A stretch of DNA of 64,000 nucleotides from Streptomyces sp. NBC_01689 (lineage in GTDB: Bacteria > Actinomycetota > Actinomycetes > Streptomycetales > Streptomycetaceae), in NCBI RefSeq assembly GCF_036250675.1, contig NZ_CP109592.1:6510001-6574000 (forward strand), given 5' to 3'. The notes under the pieces are model-generated. The model searched no databases and was not told the DNA's origin. It saw only the letters and a list, made by a program, of their open reading frames with translations. The position numbers and the translations under genes are program-made. Numbering within the stretch: position 1 is the first letter of the stretch; every line of letters starts with the position of its first letter. This document shows positions 55,704 through 64,000 of this stretch, piece by piece.

Positions 55704-56237
55704 TCAGATCCCGTCGCCTCTCGCCCGGCGATGCAGGAGCCAGGTACCGCCCGCGGCGGCGACGGCCAGGGCCGCCACTCCCGCCGCGGTCTTGGTGGGG
55801 TCGGTGCCGAGTGCGCCGCCGACGCCCGTGTTCACATGCCCGTGCGGCTGGACCCCGTCGTGCGGGGCACCCGAGTTCGCCGCGGGCATCGCCACCGTCA
55901 GATCGCCGGTGACCCGGGTGCCGCGGGAGCACTTCGCGACGATCTCGTAGGTCCCCGGCTGCGCGCTCGGCGGTACCCGGAACCGGCCGACCGCGTCGTT
56001 CTCGCGGGCGCCGGCGGCGAGCGGGAAGGTGCCGGCGCCGACCGCGCTGGCGTCACCGGTCGCGGCGCCGTTCGTGCCGCATGCCGCGGTGCTGACGATG
56101 ATGTCGCCGCCCGGGACGGCGGCGGAGGGGGACACCTCCAGGCTCACGGTGCTCCCGCCGTACGCGGGCAGGGCGGTGAGACCCGCGGTGGCGACGGCGA
56201 GCGCGGTACCGGTCAGCAGACGGGCTGTGCGTCGCAT
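55704..56237 (-). CDS. Secreted surface protein with C-terminal anchor, candidate sortase substrate
   Basis: A 177-residue protein: signal peptide (residues 1 to about 28, RRTARLLTGTALAVATAG), an Ig-like beta domain with two cysteines (STAACGTNG and VAKCSRG) that can form a disulphide, a Pro/Gly/His linker with HGHVNTG, and a C-terminal TAAGVAALAVAAAGGTWLL helix followed by the basic tail HRRARGDGI. This order is that of a wall-anchored protein, but no LPXTG or LAXTG is present; the nearest is PTKTAAG. GGAGGAG precedes ATG 56237. The sortase gene lies 214 bp downstream in the same direction. Confidence 0.82.
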   Translation of the reverse strand: MRRTARLLTGTALAVATAGLTALPAYGGSTVSLEVSPSAAVPGGDIIVSTAACGTNGAATGDASAVGAGTFPLAAGARENDAVGRFRVPPSAQPGTYEIVAKCSRGTRVTGDLTVAMPAANSGAPHDGVQPHGHVNTGVGGALGTDPTKTAAGVAALAVAAAGGTWLLHRRARGDGI

Positions 56238-56549
56238 GGTTGCTGCTCCTCCGAGGGGGCGCGGCCCGCGGCTCCCCAAGTGCCGCTGCGTCGGTCGTGC
56301 CCCTGCCCTCCCGAGGTAAGTGGCTTCGGTGCGCGCCCGCTTGCCGGGGGAGAGCCGGGAATGTGCTGAACGGGTGTCGTGGGAGAGGGCCGTACGGGGG
56401 GATCGGGAAGCGTTTCGGCAGGTCAACGCCGTGCTGCGAAGACGGGGGGCGGCGGGCGCCCGAAGGGGGGAGGGCGGCGGTGAGCGGCGTGCGGCCCCAC
56501 CCCGACGTGGGTCCGGCCGGATGCCCGACGCCCGGCGCGGTCCGGCGCG
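56238..56549. other. 312-bp gap, no gene recognised
   Basis: The sequence between the surface-protein start and the end of the M4 protease gene is G-rich and shows no supported coding frame, tRNA or clear operator. It probably holds the promoter of the surface-protein/sortase genes. Confidence 0.4.
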
Positions 56550-58199
56550 TCAGCCCACGGACACGGCGGACCAGGCCGCCGCCACCGCGCGGTACTCCGT
56601 GCTCCCCGCGCCGTACAGATCCTTCGCCGCGCTCAGGGTCGCCGTCCGCGCGCCCGCGTACGTGGTCGAGGACGTCATGTGGACCGTCAGGGCGCGGTAC
56701 CAGATCGCGCCGAGCCGGTCCCGGCCGATGCCGGTGACCTCGGAGCCGTCACAGGTGGGGCTGTTGTAGGAGACGCCGTTCACGGTCGCCGGGCCGCTGC
56801 CCTCGGCGAGCAGGTACGCGAAGTGGTTCGCCACCCCGGACGAGTAGTGGACGTCGAGGTTCCCCACCGACGGGCTCCAGCAGTCCGCCGATTCGCCGTC
56901 CTTCGAGGGCCGGTCCATGAAGCGCAGGGCCCGCCTGCCGAACCCGGGACGCACGACCTTCTCGCCGATCAGGTAGTCACCGGGGTCGGAGGCGTTGTGC
57001 GCGTGGAACTCCACCAGCGTGCCGAAGATGTCGGAGGTCGCCTCGTTGAGGCCGCCGGACTCGCCCGAGTAGGCCAGCGCCGCCGTCTTCGAGGTCACGC
57101 CGTGGGACATCTCGTGACCGGCGACGTCGAGCGCGACCAGCGGACCGAGCGTCGTCCCGTCGCCGTCCCCGTAGGTCATGCAGAAGCAGTCGTCGTCCCA
57201 GAAGGCGTTGTCGTAGCCGCTGCCGTAGTGCACACGGTTGTACGAGCCCTTCCCGTCGCCCGCGATGCCGTTCCTTTTGTGCACGTCCTTGTAGTAGTCC
57301 CAGGTCTCGTCCGTGCCGTACTGGGCGTCGACCGCGGCCGTGGAGCGGTCGGCGGCGGACCCGCTGCCCCAGTGGTCGTCGGTGTCCGTGAAGAGGGTCG
57401 CCGGGGCCCGGCTGACGCAGATCCCGAGGACGCACAGGTCGGTCCCGTTCGCCGCGTCGCCCGTGTACGTGTTCCCCCGGGTCGGGTCCTTGAGCTGGTA
57501 CGCGGAACCGGACGGTGTGGTCCGCAACGGGACCGTGCCGCTGTAGAGCGACCGGCCGTCACCGGTCGCGGTCTCGGTGCCGTCCCAGGTGTCGATCTGC
57601 CGGCCCGTGCGGGCGTCGGTCAGCACCGCGCGGGCGACCGGGTTGCCCAGGGAGTCCTGGCCGGCCGCTTCGGTCCGCCAGGCCAGCCGGGGCGCGCCGT
57701 GCAGGGCGTCGACCACCAGTTGCGGCTCGGCCCTCACCTTCTTCAGGGCCGTGCCGAGGTGCGCGGCGCGCAGTGCGGTGACGGCCAGAGCCGCGGCCTT
57801 CGGGGCGGGGAGCGCGGGTGTGACGGTGGGGACGGCGAGGTCGCGGGAAGTGGCCCGGTCCGCGCCGCGGTAGGAGCCGTCCGGGGCGAGATGGACCACG
57901 AAGTCGCCGCCGAGCACCGGCAGTCGGCGGTAGGTGCGGTCGTAGCGCACATGCCGGACGCCGTCCGCGTCGATGACGACGTCGCGCACCGAGGTGCCCT
58001 CGGCGGAGGTCAGGCCCAGCCGCCCGGCCTGACGCACGAGGGCGGCCGCCGCGTCGGCGATCGCGGTGGCGCGGCTCGGCCGGCCGGCGGCGCCGGCGGC
58101 GGGGGCGAGGGCGGTCGCCAGCAGGGCGGTGGCGGCCGCGGTCGCCCCGGCGGCGGCCAGACGGGAACCTCGGGTGGGCCGTATCCGGCTCCGGCTCAT
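56550..58199 (-). CDS. Secreted M4 metallopeptidase (thermolysin family)
   Basis: A 549-residue preproenzyme. The signal peptide covers residues 1 to about 38 (RLAAAGATAAATALLATALA), and the FTP/PepSY propeptide about 45-200, with RYDRTYRRLPVLGGDFVVH. The mature enzyme has the zinc motif HEMSH (in ALDVAGHEMSHGVT), the third ligand Glu in GLNEATSDIFG and the catalytic His in VHYSSGVANHF. Extra cysteines (DLCVLGICVS, DDDCFCMTYG) suggest disulphides, as expected outside the cell. ATG 58199 follows GAGGAG. Unlike the M4 enzyme at 9.7 kb it has export signals and no emfourin partner. Confidence 0.93.
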   Translation of the reverse strand: MSRSRIRPTRGSRLAAAGATAAATALLATALAPAAGAAGRPSRATAIADAAAALVRQAGRLGLTSAEGTSVRDVVIDADGVRHVRYDRTYRRLPVLGGDFVVHLAPDGSYRGADRATSRDLAVPTVTPALPAPKAAALAVTALRAAHLGTALKKVRAEPQLVVDALHGAPRLAWRTEAAGQDSLGNPVARAVLTDARTGRQIDTWDGTETATGDGRSLYSGTVPLRTTPSGSAYQLKDPTRGNTYTGDAANGTDLCVLGICVSRAPATLFTDTDDHWGSGSAADRSTAAVDAQYGTDETWDYYKDVHKRNGIAGDGKGSYNRVHYGSGYDNAFWDDDCFCMTYGDGDGTTLGPLVALDVAGHEMSHGVTSKTAALAYSGESGGLNEATSDIFGTLVEFHAHNASDPGDYLIGEKVVRPGFGRRALRFMDRPSKDGESADCWSPSVGNLDVHYSSGVANHFAYLLAEGSGPATVNGVSYNSPTCDGSEVTGIGRDRLGAIWYRALTVHMTSSTTYAGARTATLSAAKDLYGAGSTEYRAVAAAWSAVSVG

Positions 58200-58521
58200 G
58201 GGTCTCCTCGGGAAGGCACGCTCAGGCGTGTGCGGGGGGAGGGGGATGGTGGCGTCAGGTTTAAAGGTCCATGACATGTCGTGTCCAGAGCGGGGAGAGG
58301 GTTTCCGCAGGTGAGGAGAGAATCGTTTCCGCGCCCTCACGAATGAGGGACGCTCATGGAGACGTCAGCCGGAACACCCCCGGTACGCCCCCGGAACGCG
58401 CACAGGAACCACGGGTGCCGACGCGTCCGTCGCGGCGACCGGCACGACCCCGGCCGACCCCGACGACCCTGAGCGACCCTGAACGCCCGGGATGATCCGG
58501 GACGAGAGAGGAGACCGGCTC
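58200..58521. other. 322-bp divergent gap between the protease and cyclotransferase-like genes
   Basis: No coding frame is supported. An AT-richer patch with TTTAAAGGTCCATGACATGT at about 58259-58278 contains the 8-bp palindrome GACATGTC and is the likely promoter region of the protease gene. Confidence 0.4.
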
Positions 58522-58959
58522 GTGAGCGGCACGAACGGAGGGCGGCTGCCGTTCTTCGTCTACGGCACCCTGCGCCCCGGCGGACCCAACCACGACCTCT
58601 TCCTGCGCGGAAGGGCGGGGGCCGAAGAGCCCGCGAGCATGCGGGGGATCGTGCTCTACGACGGCCCCGGGTACCCGTACGCGGTCGAGGAACCCACCGG
58701 ACTCGTCCACGGCGAGCTGGTCACGGCCCTGCCGGGGACGTACGGGGACGTGCTCGACGCCCTCGACCGGCTGGAGGAGTACGTCCCGGGCGATCCCCGC
58801 AACCTCTACGAACGGGTGGCCCGGGAGGTGACCCGCGCGGACGGCACGGCGGCGCGCGCCTGGGTCTACCTGGCCGCCCCCGCCGTCACCGCCCGACTGC
58901 GCGCCCACGGCCGGCTCGTCCCGGGCGGGGACTGGCGGAAGCACCGGCCCGCGCCCTGA
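58522..58959 (+). CDS. Gamma-glutamylcyclotransferase-like (AIG2/GGCT) protein
   Basis: A 145-residue protein with the GGCT fold. The substrate loop FFVYGTLRPGGPNHDLFL (YGTLRPG motif) is intact, and the catalytic Glu is probably the one in LDRLEEYVPG. The conserved NLYERVAREVTR and AWVYLA strands follow. The family cleaves gamma-glutamyl-amine or glutathione-like substrates. I prefer GTG 58522, with a GAGAGGAGA site 7-8 nt upstream, over ATG 58492, which lacks one. It is convergent with the beta-helix membrane protein gene. Confidence 0.88.
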   Translation: MSGTNGGRLPFFVYGTLRPGGPNHDLFLRGRAGAEEPASMRGIVLYDGPGYPYAVEEPTGLVHGELVTALPGTYGDVLDALDRLEEYVPGDPRNLYERVAREVTRADGTAARAWVYLAAPAVTARLRAHGRLVPGGDWRKHRPAP

Positions 58960-59067
58960 CGCGTTCCGCCGGTGGAAGCGGTCAGGGCGCGGGCCTTCGC
59001 GTGGGCGCCCGCCGGGGGCGGTCCCGTCCCTTGGCCTCCGCCGGATTCCGTCCGAACCGGCCCCCGG

Positions 59068-60573
59068 CTACTGACGGTTGAGGGAGCGGGTGACGCCCGC
59101 CGCGATCGTCGTCGCCAGGATCCAGCCGGTGGCGATCAGCAGGTACGAGAGCCACTGGTACCAGCCGCGCGGCGCGAAAGCCGCCTCCTGACCGAAGTCG
59201 ACCAGGGGCAGCAGCAGGTCGAGGGTGTAGGCGAGGGGATTGAAACCGGGTGCCTCGGACGGCTTCAGGGCGTGCGGAGGGTGCAGCGCGAAGGCCAGCG
59301 CCCCCGTGCACAGCAGCAACAGCAGCCAGCCGGCGGCACGCATCGGCCGGAACCCGTACCCGACCGTCGCGTCCTGCAGGAAACCCCAGAACCGGGCGGC
59401 GCGTGACAGCGTCCCCCGGTGCCGCCGCAGCTTGGCCAGCTGCACCGTACGCGCGGCGGCGTCGTCCCCCGCGGTCCGGTAGGCGGCCGCCAACTGCTCG
59501 TAGGCGTAAGGGAGATAGCCGGACTCCTCGCGTTCCAGCAACGGCAGCCGCACCACGGCGGGCAGATGCGGGGCGAGGGCGCGGTAACTGAGGCCGTCGA
59601 GGCGCACCCGGCCGGGCCATGTCTCCGGGGGGACGTGCAGCAGGTCGAGCTGCGAGCGGCGCAGGTTGACCGTGCCCACGATCGGGGCGGCCTCGCGCAG
59701 CCACAGCTCGCCGATGACACAGCTGCTCGCCCGCAGCGCGGGTCCGCCGGGGTTCGACAGCCGGGCGTAGGCCAGATTCAGCTGGTGGGGAATCCGGGCG
59801 CCGCTCAGGTTGACCCGCCCGTGGGCGCGCAGCCGCATGGCGCGCAGATCGGTGCCGACCGACAGCGTCTCGGCGTGCAGCGCGGTGCCGCCCGGCGCGT
59901 GCAGCTCGGCGTCGTCGAGGTTCAGCTGCCCGCCGAGGGTGGCGCCGTTCAGCCGGACCTGACCGTGGGCGACGAGACCGACGGCCCACACATCGGTGCC
60001 GACCTCGGCGTGGTTGAGCTGCAGCGCCGGTTCCACGGGCGGCTCCGGCGCCCCGGGACCGGGGGGCGGGGCGTCCGGGTCCGGGGGCACCCCGAGCGTC
60101 GCCCCGTTCAGGAAGACCGCGCCCGAGATCTTCGCCCCCTGGAGCCCCACCTGCCCGGAGACACGGCAGCAGCTGAGCCGCAGCACCCCTTCCACGCGCA
60201 GGGTGCCCGCGGTGAGTCCGGGCAGCACCGAGTCGCTCAGCACCAGGTTGCGCAGCCGCGCCCCGTACAGGTTCGGGTCCTGCTCGAAGTGGCAGAACCG
60301 CAGCCGGACGGGGTGGTCGACCGTCCCGTAGGTGAGGTCGAGCCGGCCGGTGACGCGGGCGCCGCTCAGCCTCAGGCCGGCTATCTCGCCGTCCCGGGCG
60401 GCCCCGCCGATCAGCAGCGCCCGCAGCACCTCGGCGCGCACGGTCCGCTCCGGTCCCCAGGAGGCCCCGTCCGCGGGGTCTTCGTCGGCGCCCTCGCGGA
60501 AGTCGACGCCCTCGCCGAGCGGGAAGGCGTCCCGGACCCGGCACTCCGCCGGCGTCAGGTCGGCGGGGATCAC
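59068..60573 (-). CDS. Membrane-associated protein with pentapeptide-like beta-helix
   Basis: A 501-residue protein often labelled membrane-associated oxidoreductase in streptomycetes, but no cofactor motif is visible. Residues about 50-300 form degenerate pentapeptide-type repeats with regular Leu positions (LRLSGARVTGRLDLTYG, VRLNGATLGGQLNLDDAEL, VNLSGARIPHQLNLAYARL), interrupted by a Pro-rich insert with PPDPDAPPPGPG. About residues 330-390 are helical (LPYAYEQLAAAYRTAGDD), and two C-terminal membrane helices follow (WLLLLLCTGALAFAL; YLLIATGWILATTIAAGV). ATG 60573 overlaps the stop of the SanA-like gene. Function unknown. Confidence 0.82.
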   Translation of the reverse strand: MIPADLTPAECRVRDAFPLGEGVDFREGADEDPADGASWGPERTVRAEVLRALLIGGAARDGEIAGLRLSGARVTGRLDLTYGTVDHPVRLRFCHFEQDPNLYGARLRNLVLSDSVLPGLTAGTLRVEGVLRLSCCRVSGQVGLQGAKISGAVFLNGATLGVPPDPDAPPPGPGAPEPPVEPALQLNHAEVGTDVWAVGLVAHGQVRLNGATLGGQLNLDDAELHAPGGTALHAETLSVGTDLRAMRLRAHGRVNLSGARIPHQLNLAYARLSNPGGPALRASSCVIGELWLREAAPIVGTVNLRRSQLDLLHVPPETWPGRVRLDGLSYRALAPHLPAVVRLPLLEREESGYLPYAYEQLAAAYRTAGDDAAARTVQLAKLRRHRGTLSRAARFWGFLQDATVGYGFRPMRAAGWLLLLLCTGALAFALHPPHALKPSEAPGFNPLAYTLDLLLPLVDFGQEAAFAPRGWYQWLSYLLIATGWILATTIAAGVTRSLNRQ

Positions 60574-61292
60574 CGTTCACCCCCCGCGGCCGCCAGCGCC
60601 CGCGCCACTCCGGGCTCCTTGCGGCCGAGGAAGCGCGGATCGGGCTCGAACACCACGTCCAGCAGGGCCTTGCCCGCCGCGAACACCTCGCGAGCGCCGC
60701 CGTAGTACCAGGTGACGTCGTGCCGGTCGTCGACCCCGACACCGTACGACCGCACCCCCGCCGCCCGGCACAGCTCGACCGCCCGCCGGATGTGGAACCC
60801 CTGGCTGATCAGCACCGCCCGGCGGACCCCGAAGATCTTCCGGGCCCGCACGCACGAGTCCCAGGTGTCGAACCCGGCGTAGTCCGTGACGACCCGGTCG
60901 TCCGGCACCCCGTGCCTGGCCAGATAGGCGCGCATGGCGTCCGGTTCGTCGTAGTCCTCACGGCTGTTGTCCCCGGTGACGAGCACCACCTCGATCCGCC
61001 CCGCCCGGTACAGCCGCGCCGCCGCGTCCAGCCGGTGCGCGAGGTACGGCGACGGCTCGCCGTCCCACAGCCCCGCCCCGAACACCACCGCGACCTCGGT
61101 CCTCGGCACGTCCGCGGTGGTCCGCAGCCGGCCGTCCGTCACCACGTACAGCCAGGTGGCGGGAAGCAGCGCGAGGACGCACAGCGCCATGACCACCTGC
61201 ACCGCCCGGCGCTGCCCGGCGCGGGTGCGCGGGAGCCGCGGGCGCCGTCGGGAAAACGCTCTACGGATGCTCGGGCCCGGCAGGCGCAGCAT
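60570..61292 (-). CDS. SanA/YdcF-like DUF218 envelope protein
   Basis: A 240-residue protein with one N-terminal membrane helix (VQVVMALCVLALLPATWLYVV) and a DUF218 domain outside the membrane. Landmarks are VAVVFGAGLWDGEPSPYLAHRLD, VVLVTGDNS, ARHGVPDDRVVTDYAGFDTWDSC and VLISQGFHIRRAV. SanA-type proteins affect envelope permeability and vancomycin sensitivity in E. coli. ATG 61292 has GGGGGA 8-9 nt upstream. It is coupled to the beta-helix membrane protein by an ATGA overlap, suggesting a joint role at the cell envelope. Confidence 0.88.
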   Translation of the reverse strand: MLRLPGPSIRRAFSRRRPRLPRTRAGQRRAVQVVMALCVLALLPATWLYVVTDGRLRTTADVPRTEVAVVFGAGLWDGEPSPYLAHRLDAAARLYRAGRIEVVLVTGDNSREDYDEPDAMRAYLARHGVPDDRVVTDYAGFDTWDSCVRARKIFGVRRAVLISQGFHIRRAVELCRAAGVRSYGVGVDDRHDVTWYYGGAREVFAAGKALLDVVFEPDPRFLGRKEPGVARALAAAGGER

Positions 61293-61516
61293 GGTCGGTG
61301 TCCCCCCACGGGATGTCGGCTGGCGGCGGCGTTCGACAGATGGGGACGCAGCGTAAGCCCGTTCGGTTCGGCGCGGGGCGCGGACCCGGTCACCGGCGCC
61401 GCGCGGCCCCGGGTGCGGGAGCCTCACACGGCTGCCGCACGGCACCGTGAACCCCCGGAAAACCCCCGACACCCCGGTGCAACGGCGCGGCAACCTCCTC
61501 CCGGCACGATCGGTCC

Positions 61517-62431
61517 ATGACGGTGTCGCAACCCCTTCACCACGAGTCCCCGGCCGGCACCGGGGGCGGGCCGCTCCCGGGCGCCGCCCTCGGCAGTACG
61601 GCGCAGCTGCTGCACGAGATCACCAGCCGGCTCGGCGGCCGGCTCGGCCTCGTCTCGCCCGACGGCACACGGCGCCCGGCACCCCCGCCGCTCGTCCTCG
61701 TCGCGCACGGCAGCCGCGACCCGCGCGCGCTCGCCACCGTGAGCACCCTCGCCGAACGCGTCCGCGAGCTGCGCCCGCACCTGTCCGTGCGGCTCGGTCA
61801 CATCGAGCTCGACGAACCGCCGCTGTCCGCCACCCTCGCCGCGATCGGCGCGGACCGCGACCCCCGGGCCGTCCTCGTGCCGCTGCTGCTCAGCCGCGGC
61901 CACCACGTCAAGCGGGACGTGCCCGACGCCGTGGCCGCCGTCCCGGGCCTGCGCGCCCGCGTGGCCGCGCCGCTCGGCCCCCACCCGCTGCTCGTCGAGA
62001 CGCTGTACGAGCGGCTGACCGAGGCGGGCTGGCGCACCCGGACGAGTGACGCCGCCCGCCGGGCGAGCGGCGTCGTGCTGGCCGCCGCAGGCTCCCGCGA
62101 CCCCGAGGCGGCCGTCGACACCCGGCACACCGCCCGGCTGCTGGCCGAACGCCTGGGGGTGCCCGTCGTGGCCGCGTACGCCTCCGCCGCCGCGCCCACC
62201 GTCCCGGCCGCCGTGCGCGCCCTGGCCGCCCGCGGCCGCCACCGCGTCGCCGTCGCCTCCTACTTCACCGCGCCCGGCCGCTTCGCCACCGCGTCCGCCG
62301 GGGCCGCCCCCTGGATCGCCGCCGCCCCGCTGGGCGCCCACCCGGCGATGGCCCGCCTCGTCCTGCACCGCTACGACCAGGCACTCGCGGCCCCCGAACC
62401 GGCTCCCGGACGCGAGCTCGCCGCCACCTGA
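61517..62431 (+). CDS. Sirohydrochlorin chelatase (CbiX/SirB family)
   Basis: A 304-residue two-domain chelatase that inserts Fe2+ (or Co2+) into sirohydrochlorin, the last step of sirohaem synthesis. The N-terminal domain has the metal-binding [13 protein letters not shown] and [14 protein letters not shown]. In the C-terminal copy the corresponding motif is [13 protein letters not shown], with the His replaced by Ala, so only one site should be catalytic, as in other fused forms. A low-complexity N-terminal extension of about 55 residues precedes the domain. NirB in the same window needs sirohaem, so a functional link is likely. Confidence 0.9.
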   Translation: MTVSQPLHHESPAGTGGGPLPGAALGSTAQLLHEITSRLGGRLGLVSPDGTRRPAPPPLVLVAHGSRDPRALATVSTLAERVRELRPHLSVRLGHIELDEPPLSATLAAIGADRDPRAVLVPLLLSRGHHVKRDVPDAVAAVPGLRARVAAPLGPHPLLVETLYERLTEAGWRTRTSDAARRASGVVLAAAGSRDPEAAVDTRHTARLLAERLGVPVVAAYASAAAPTVPAAVRALAARGRHRVAVASYFTAPGRFATASAGAAPWIAAAPLGAHPAMARLVLHRYDQALAAPEPAPGRELAAT

Positions 62432-62493
62432 ACCGGGGCGCGCGGTGGCCCTCGGGGCCCCGATCGTCACCGCCTGCGTCTACTGTCGGGTGC

Positions 62494-63864
62494 ATGGAAG
62501 GCACCGCACCGACAGTGTTCGAGCACCACACCGGCCACGAGGAGTACGACGAGACCGCCGTCGAGCGCTGGGCGGCCGAGCCCGACAAGCGCCCCGGACG
62601 CACCGCCTTCCAGCGCGACCGCGCGCGCGTGCTGCACTCCTCCGCGCTGCGCCGGCTCGCGGGCAAGACGCAGGTCGTCACGCCCGGCACCCTCCCGCAG
62701 GGCGACCCCGCCCGTGCGGGCGGGACCCTCGACCGGGCGTGGGACGCCTCCCCCCGCACCCGGCTGACGCACTCCCTGGAATGCGCCCAGGTCGGCCGGG
62801 AGCTGGGCGCGGCCCTCGGCTGCGACCCCGACCTCGTGGAGGCGGCCTGCCTCTCCCACGACCTCGGTCACCCGCCCTTCGGGCACAACGGCGAGCAGGC
62901 GCTGAACGAGTTCGCGCGGGACTGCGGGGGTTTCGAGGGCAACGCGCAGTCGCTGCGGCTGCTCGCCCGCATCGAGCCCAAGCGGTTCGCGCGCTCCGGG
63001 ACGACCGGCGAGCTGGTCAGCGTCGGCCTCAACCTCACCCGCGCCACGCTCGACGCAGCCACCAAGTACCCCTGGCCGCGCGGCCACCACCCCACCGCCC
63101 CCGGGTCCTCGAAGTTCGGGGTCTACGAGGACGACCGGCCGGTCTTCGACTGGGTCCGCGAGGGCGCCCCCGCGGACCGCACCTGCTTCGAGGCCCAGGT
63201 GATGGACTGGTCGGACGACGTGGCCTACTCGGTGCACGACGTCGAGGACGGGCTGCACGCGGGCCACATCGACCCCGGCCTGCTGCACGCCGAGCCCGAA
63301 CGGCAGGAGATCTTCGCGGTGGCCGTCGGGCGGTACGTGCCCGCGGAGACCGACCCCGCCGAGCTCGCCGAGGCTCTCGACCGCCTCCTCGACCAGGAAT
63401 GGTGGCCGCACGGATACGACGGGTCGGCCATCGCGCAGGCCCGGCTCAAGGACGCCACCAGCCAGCTCATCGGCCGCTTCTGCCTGGCCGCCGAGGGCGC
63501 CACCCGGGCCACCCACGGCCTCGGACGGCTCACCCGGTACGGTGCGGAACTGGTCGTTCCGCGCGCCGCGCGCCTGGAGTGCGCGGTCCTCAAGGCGGTC
63601 GCCGACCGTTACGTCATGCAGCGCGCCGAGCAGGAACGGCTCCGCGCCGACCAGCGGATCGTCGTCGCCGAACTGGCCGAGGCGCTCACCGCCCGCGCCC
63701 CCTACGGCATGGACCCGCAGTTCAGGGCCCTGTTCGACGAAGCGTCCGACGACCGCGCCCGCAAGCGGGTGATCGTCGACCAGATCGCCTCGCTGACGGA
63801 CGCCTCGGCGCGCTCACTGCACCTCAGGCTCACCACCCGCCCCACCACGGGCGGCGGAGTGTGA
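62494..63864 (+). CDS. dgt: Deoxyguanosinetriphosphate triphosphohydrolase-like protein
   Basis: A 456-residue HD-domain dNTPase that converts dNTPs to deoxynucleoside and triphosphate. Motifs: [16 protein letters not shown] near the N-terminus, [16 protein letters not shown] (H of the HD site) and [14 protein letters not shown] (HD pair), then [17 protein letters not shown] (metal Asp) in the middle. Length and motifs match the bacterial dGTPase family. ATG 62494 opens MEGTAP. In streptomycetes it lies close to dnaG, which would lie beyond the window. Confidence 0.94.
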   Translation: MEGTAPTVFEHHTGHEEYDETAVERWAAEPDKRPGRTAFQRDRARVLHSSALRRLAGKTQVVTPGTLPQGDPARAGGTLDRAWDASPRTRLTHSLECAQVGRELGAALGCDPDLVEAACLSHDLGHPPFGHNGEQALNEFARDCGGFEGNAQSLRLLARIEPKRFARSGTTGELVSVGLNLTRATLDAATKYPWPRGHHPTAPGSSKFGVYEDDRPVFDWVREGAPADRTCFEAQVMDWSDDVAYSVHDVEDGLHAGHIDPGLLHAEPERQEIFAVAVGRYVPAETDPAELAEALDRLLDQEWWPHGYDGSAIAQARLKDATSQLIGRFCLAAEGATRATHGLGRLTRYGAELVVPRAARLECAVLKAVADRYVMQRAEQERLRADQRIVVAELAEALTARAPYGMDPQFRALFDEASDDRARKRVIVDQIASLTDASARSLHLRLTTRPTTGGGV

Positions 63865-63870
63865 CCCTGC

Positions 63871-63888
63871 GTGGCCTGATCGGGCCAC
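63871..63888 (+). terminator. Small hairpin after dgt
   Basis: GTGGCC pairs with GGCCAC around TGATCG, 7 bp after the dgt stop and followed by CTCCCTCTTCC. It is a weak but well-placed terminator candidate. Confidence 0.45.
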
Positions 63889-63957
63889 TCCCTCTTCCCG
63901 CAGCACGTCGCGTGCGGGACGCTCGCACGGGGCGACATCCTTACGAGGAGGCATCAA

Positions 63958-64000
63958 GTGGTCGACGCGGATCAGACATTCGTCATCGTCGGAGGAGGCC
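63958..64000 (+). CDS. Start of an FAD-dependent oxidoreductase gene (runs off the window)
   Basis: GTG 63958 with a GAGGAGG site 6-7 nt upstream opens a frame reading VVDADQTFVIVGGG, the first beta strand and GxGxxG dinucleotide-binding loop of a flavoprotein, most like ferredoxin reductase-type FAD/NAD(P)-oxidoreductases. Only 14 codons are visible, so the exact family is inferred. Confidence 0.7.
   Translation, partial: MVDADQTFVIVGGG

Overview
The window is a very GC-rich chromosomal stretch from a Streptomyces-like actinomycete. The evidence is the near-universal G/C third codon positions, many GTG starts, dense ATGA stop/start overlaps, and a gene set typical of the Streptomyces core chromosome: ybeY, era, leuA with its leader peptide, recO, uppS, zur/znu, glyS, a GH18 chitinase, dusB, ppdK, nirBD and dgt. 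I see no insertion sequence, prophage, CRISPR array, rRNA or tRNA.

Layout. 1-3.4 kb: the end of ybeY, a CorC-type CBS membrane protein, an MmcQ/YjbR protein and a cytidine-deaminase-like protein without zinc ligands, convergent with era. 3.6-6.4 kb: a solitary PII signalling protein and a secreted DUF916/WxL-like pair. 6.7-10.7 kb: a sugar transporter with a GH1 beta-glucosidase, then an intracellular M4 protease with an emfourin-type inhibitor. 10.9-13.7 kb: the leuA attenuator and leuA, then a TerB-like zinc-ribbon protein. 13.8-22.6 kb: a probable sialic acid scavenging locus: secreted sialidase, NanA-type aldolase, a four-protein Dpp-type ABC importer (one protein fuses permease and ATPase) and a divergent FadR-type regulator.

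22.7-32.3 kb: a beta-propeller-like protein, a small unknown protein, recO, uppS, the znuACB-zur zinc operon behind two Zur-like boxes, glyS and a chitinase with the classic chi promoter repeats. 32.4-38.8 kb: an aldo/keto reductase with its TetR regulator and a large operator palindrome, a small zinc-binding protein, and two drug-efflux-type MFS transporters, one divergent from an MmyB-like regulator. 38.9-49.6 kb: dusB, a hypothetical protein, two overlapping (alpha/alpha)6-barrel glycoside hydrolases divergent from a ROK regulator, and ppdK.

49.6-64 kb: decayed remnants of an FtsX-type permease and a short-chain dehydrogenase, nirBD with a GlnR-type box, a TauE/SafE exporter, a class F sortase with a candidate surface substrate, a secreted M4 protease, a gamma-glutamylcyclotransferase-like protein, a beta-helix membrane protein with a SanA-like protein, a sirohydrochlorin chelatase (siroheme for NirB), dgt and the start of a flavoprotein gene.

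The most unusual feature is inside the MGH-type glycoside hydrolase gene: 14 back-to-back copies of a 33-bp unit (11 residues each) at 43304-43765. They sit exactly where a single ancestral copy would restore a normal enzyme, so they look like an in-frame minisatellite expansion of a conserved loop.
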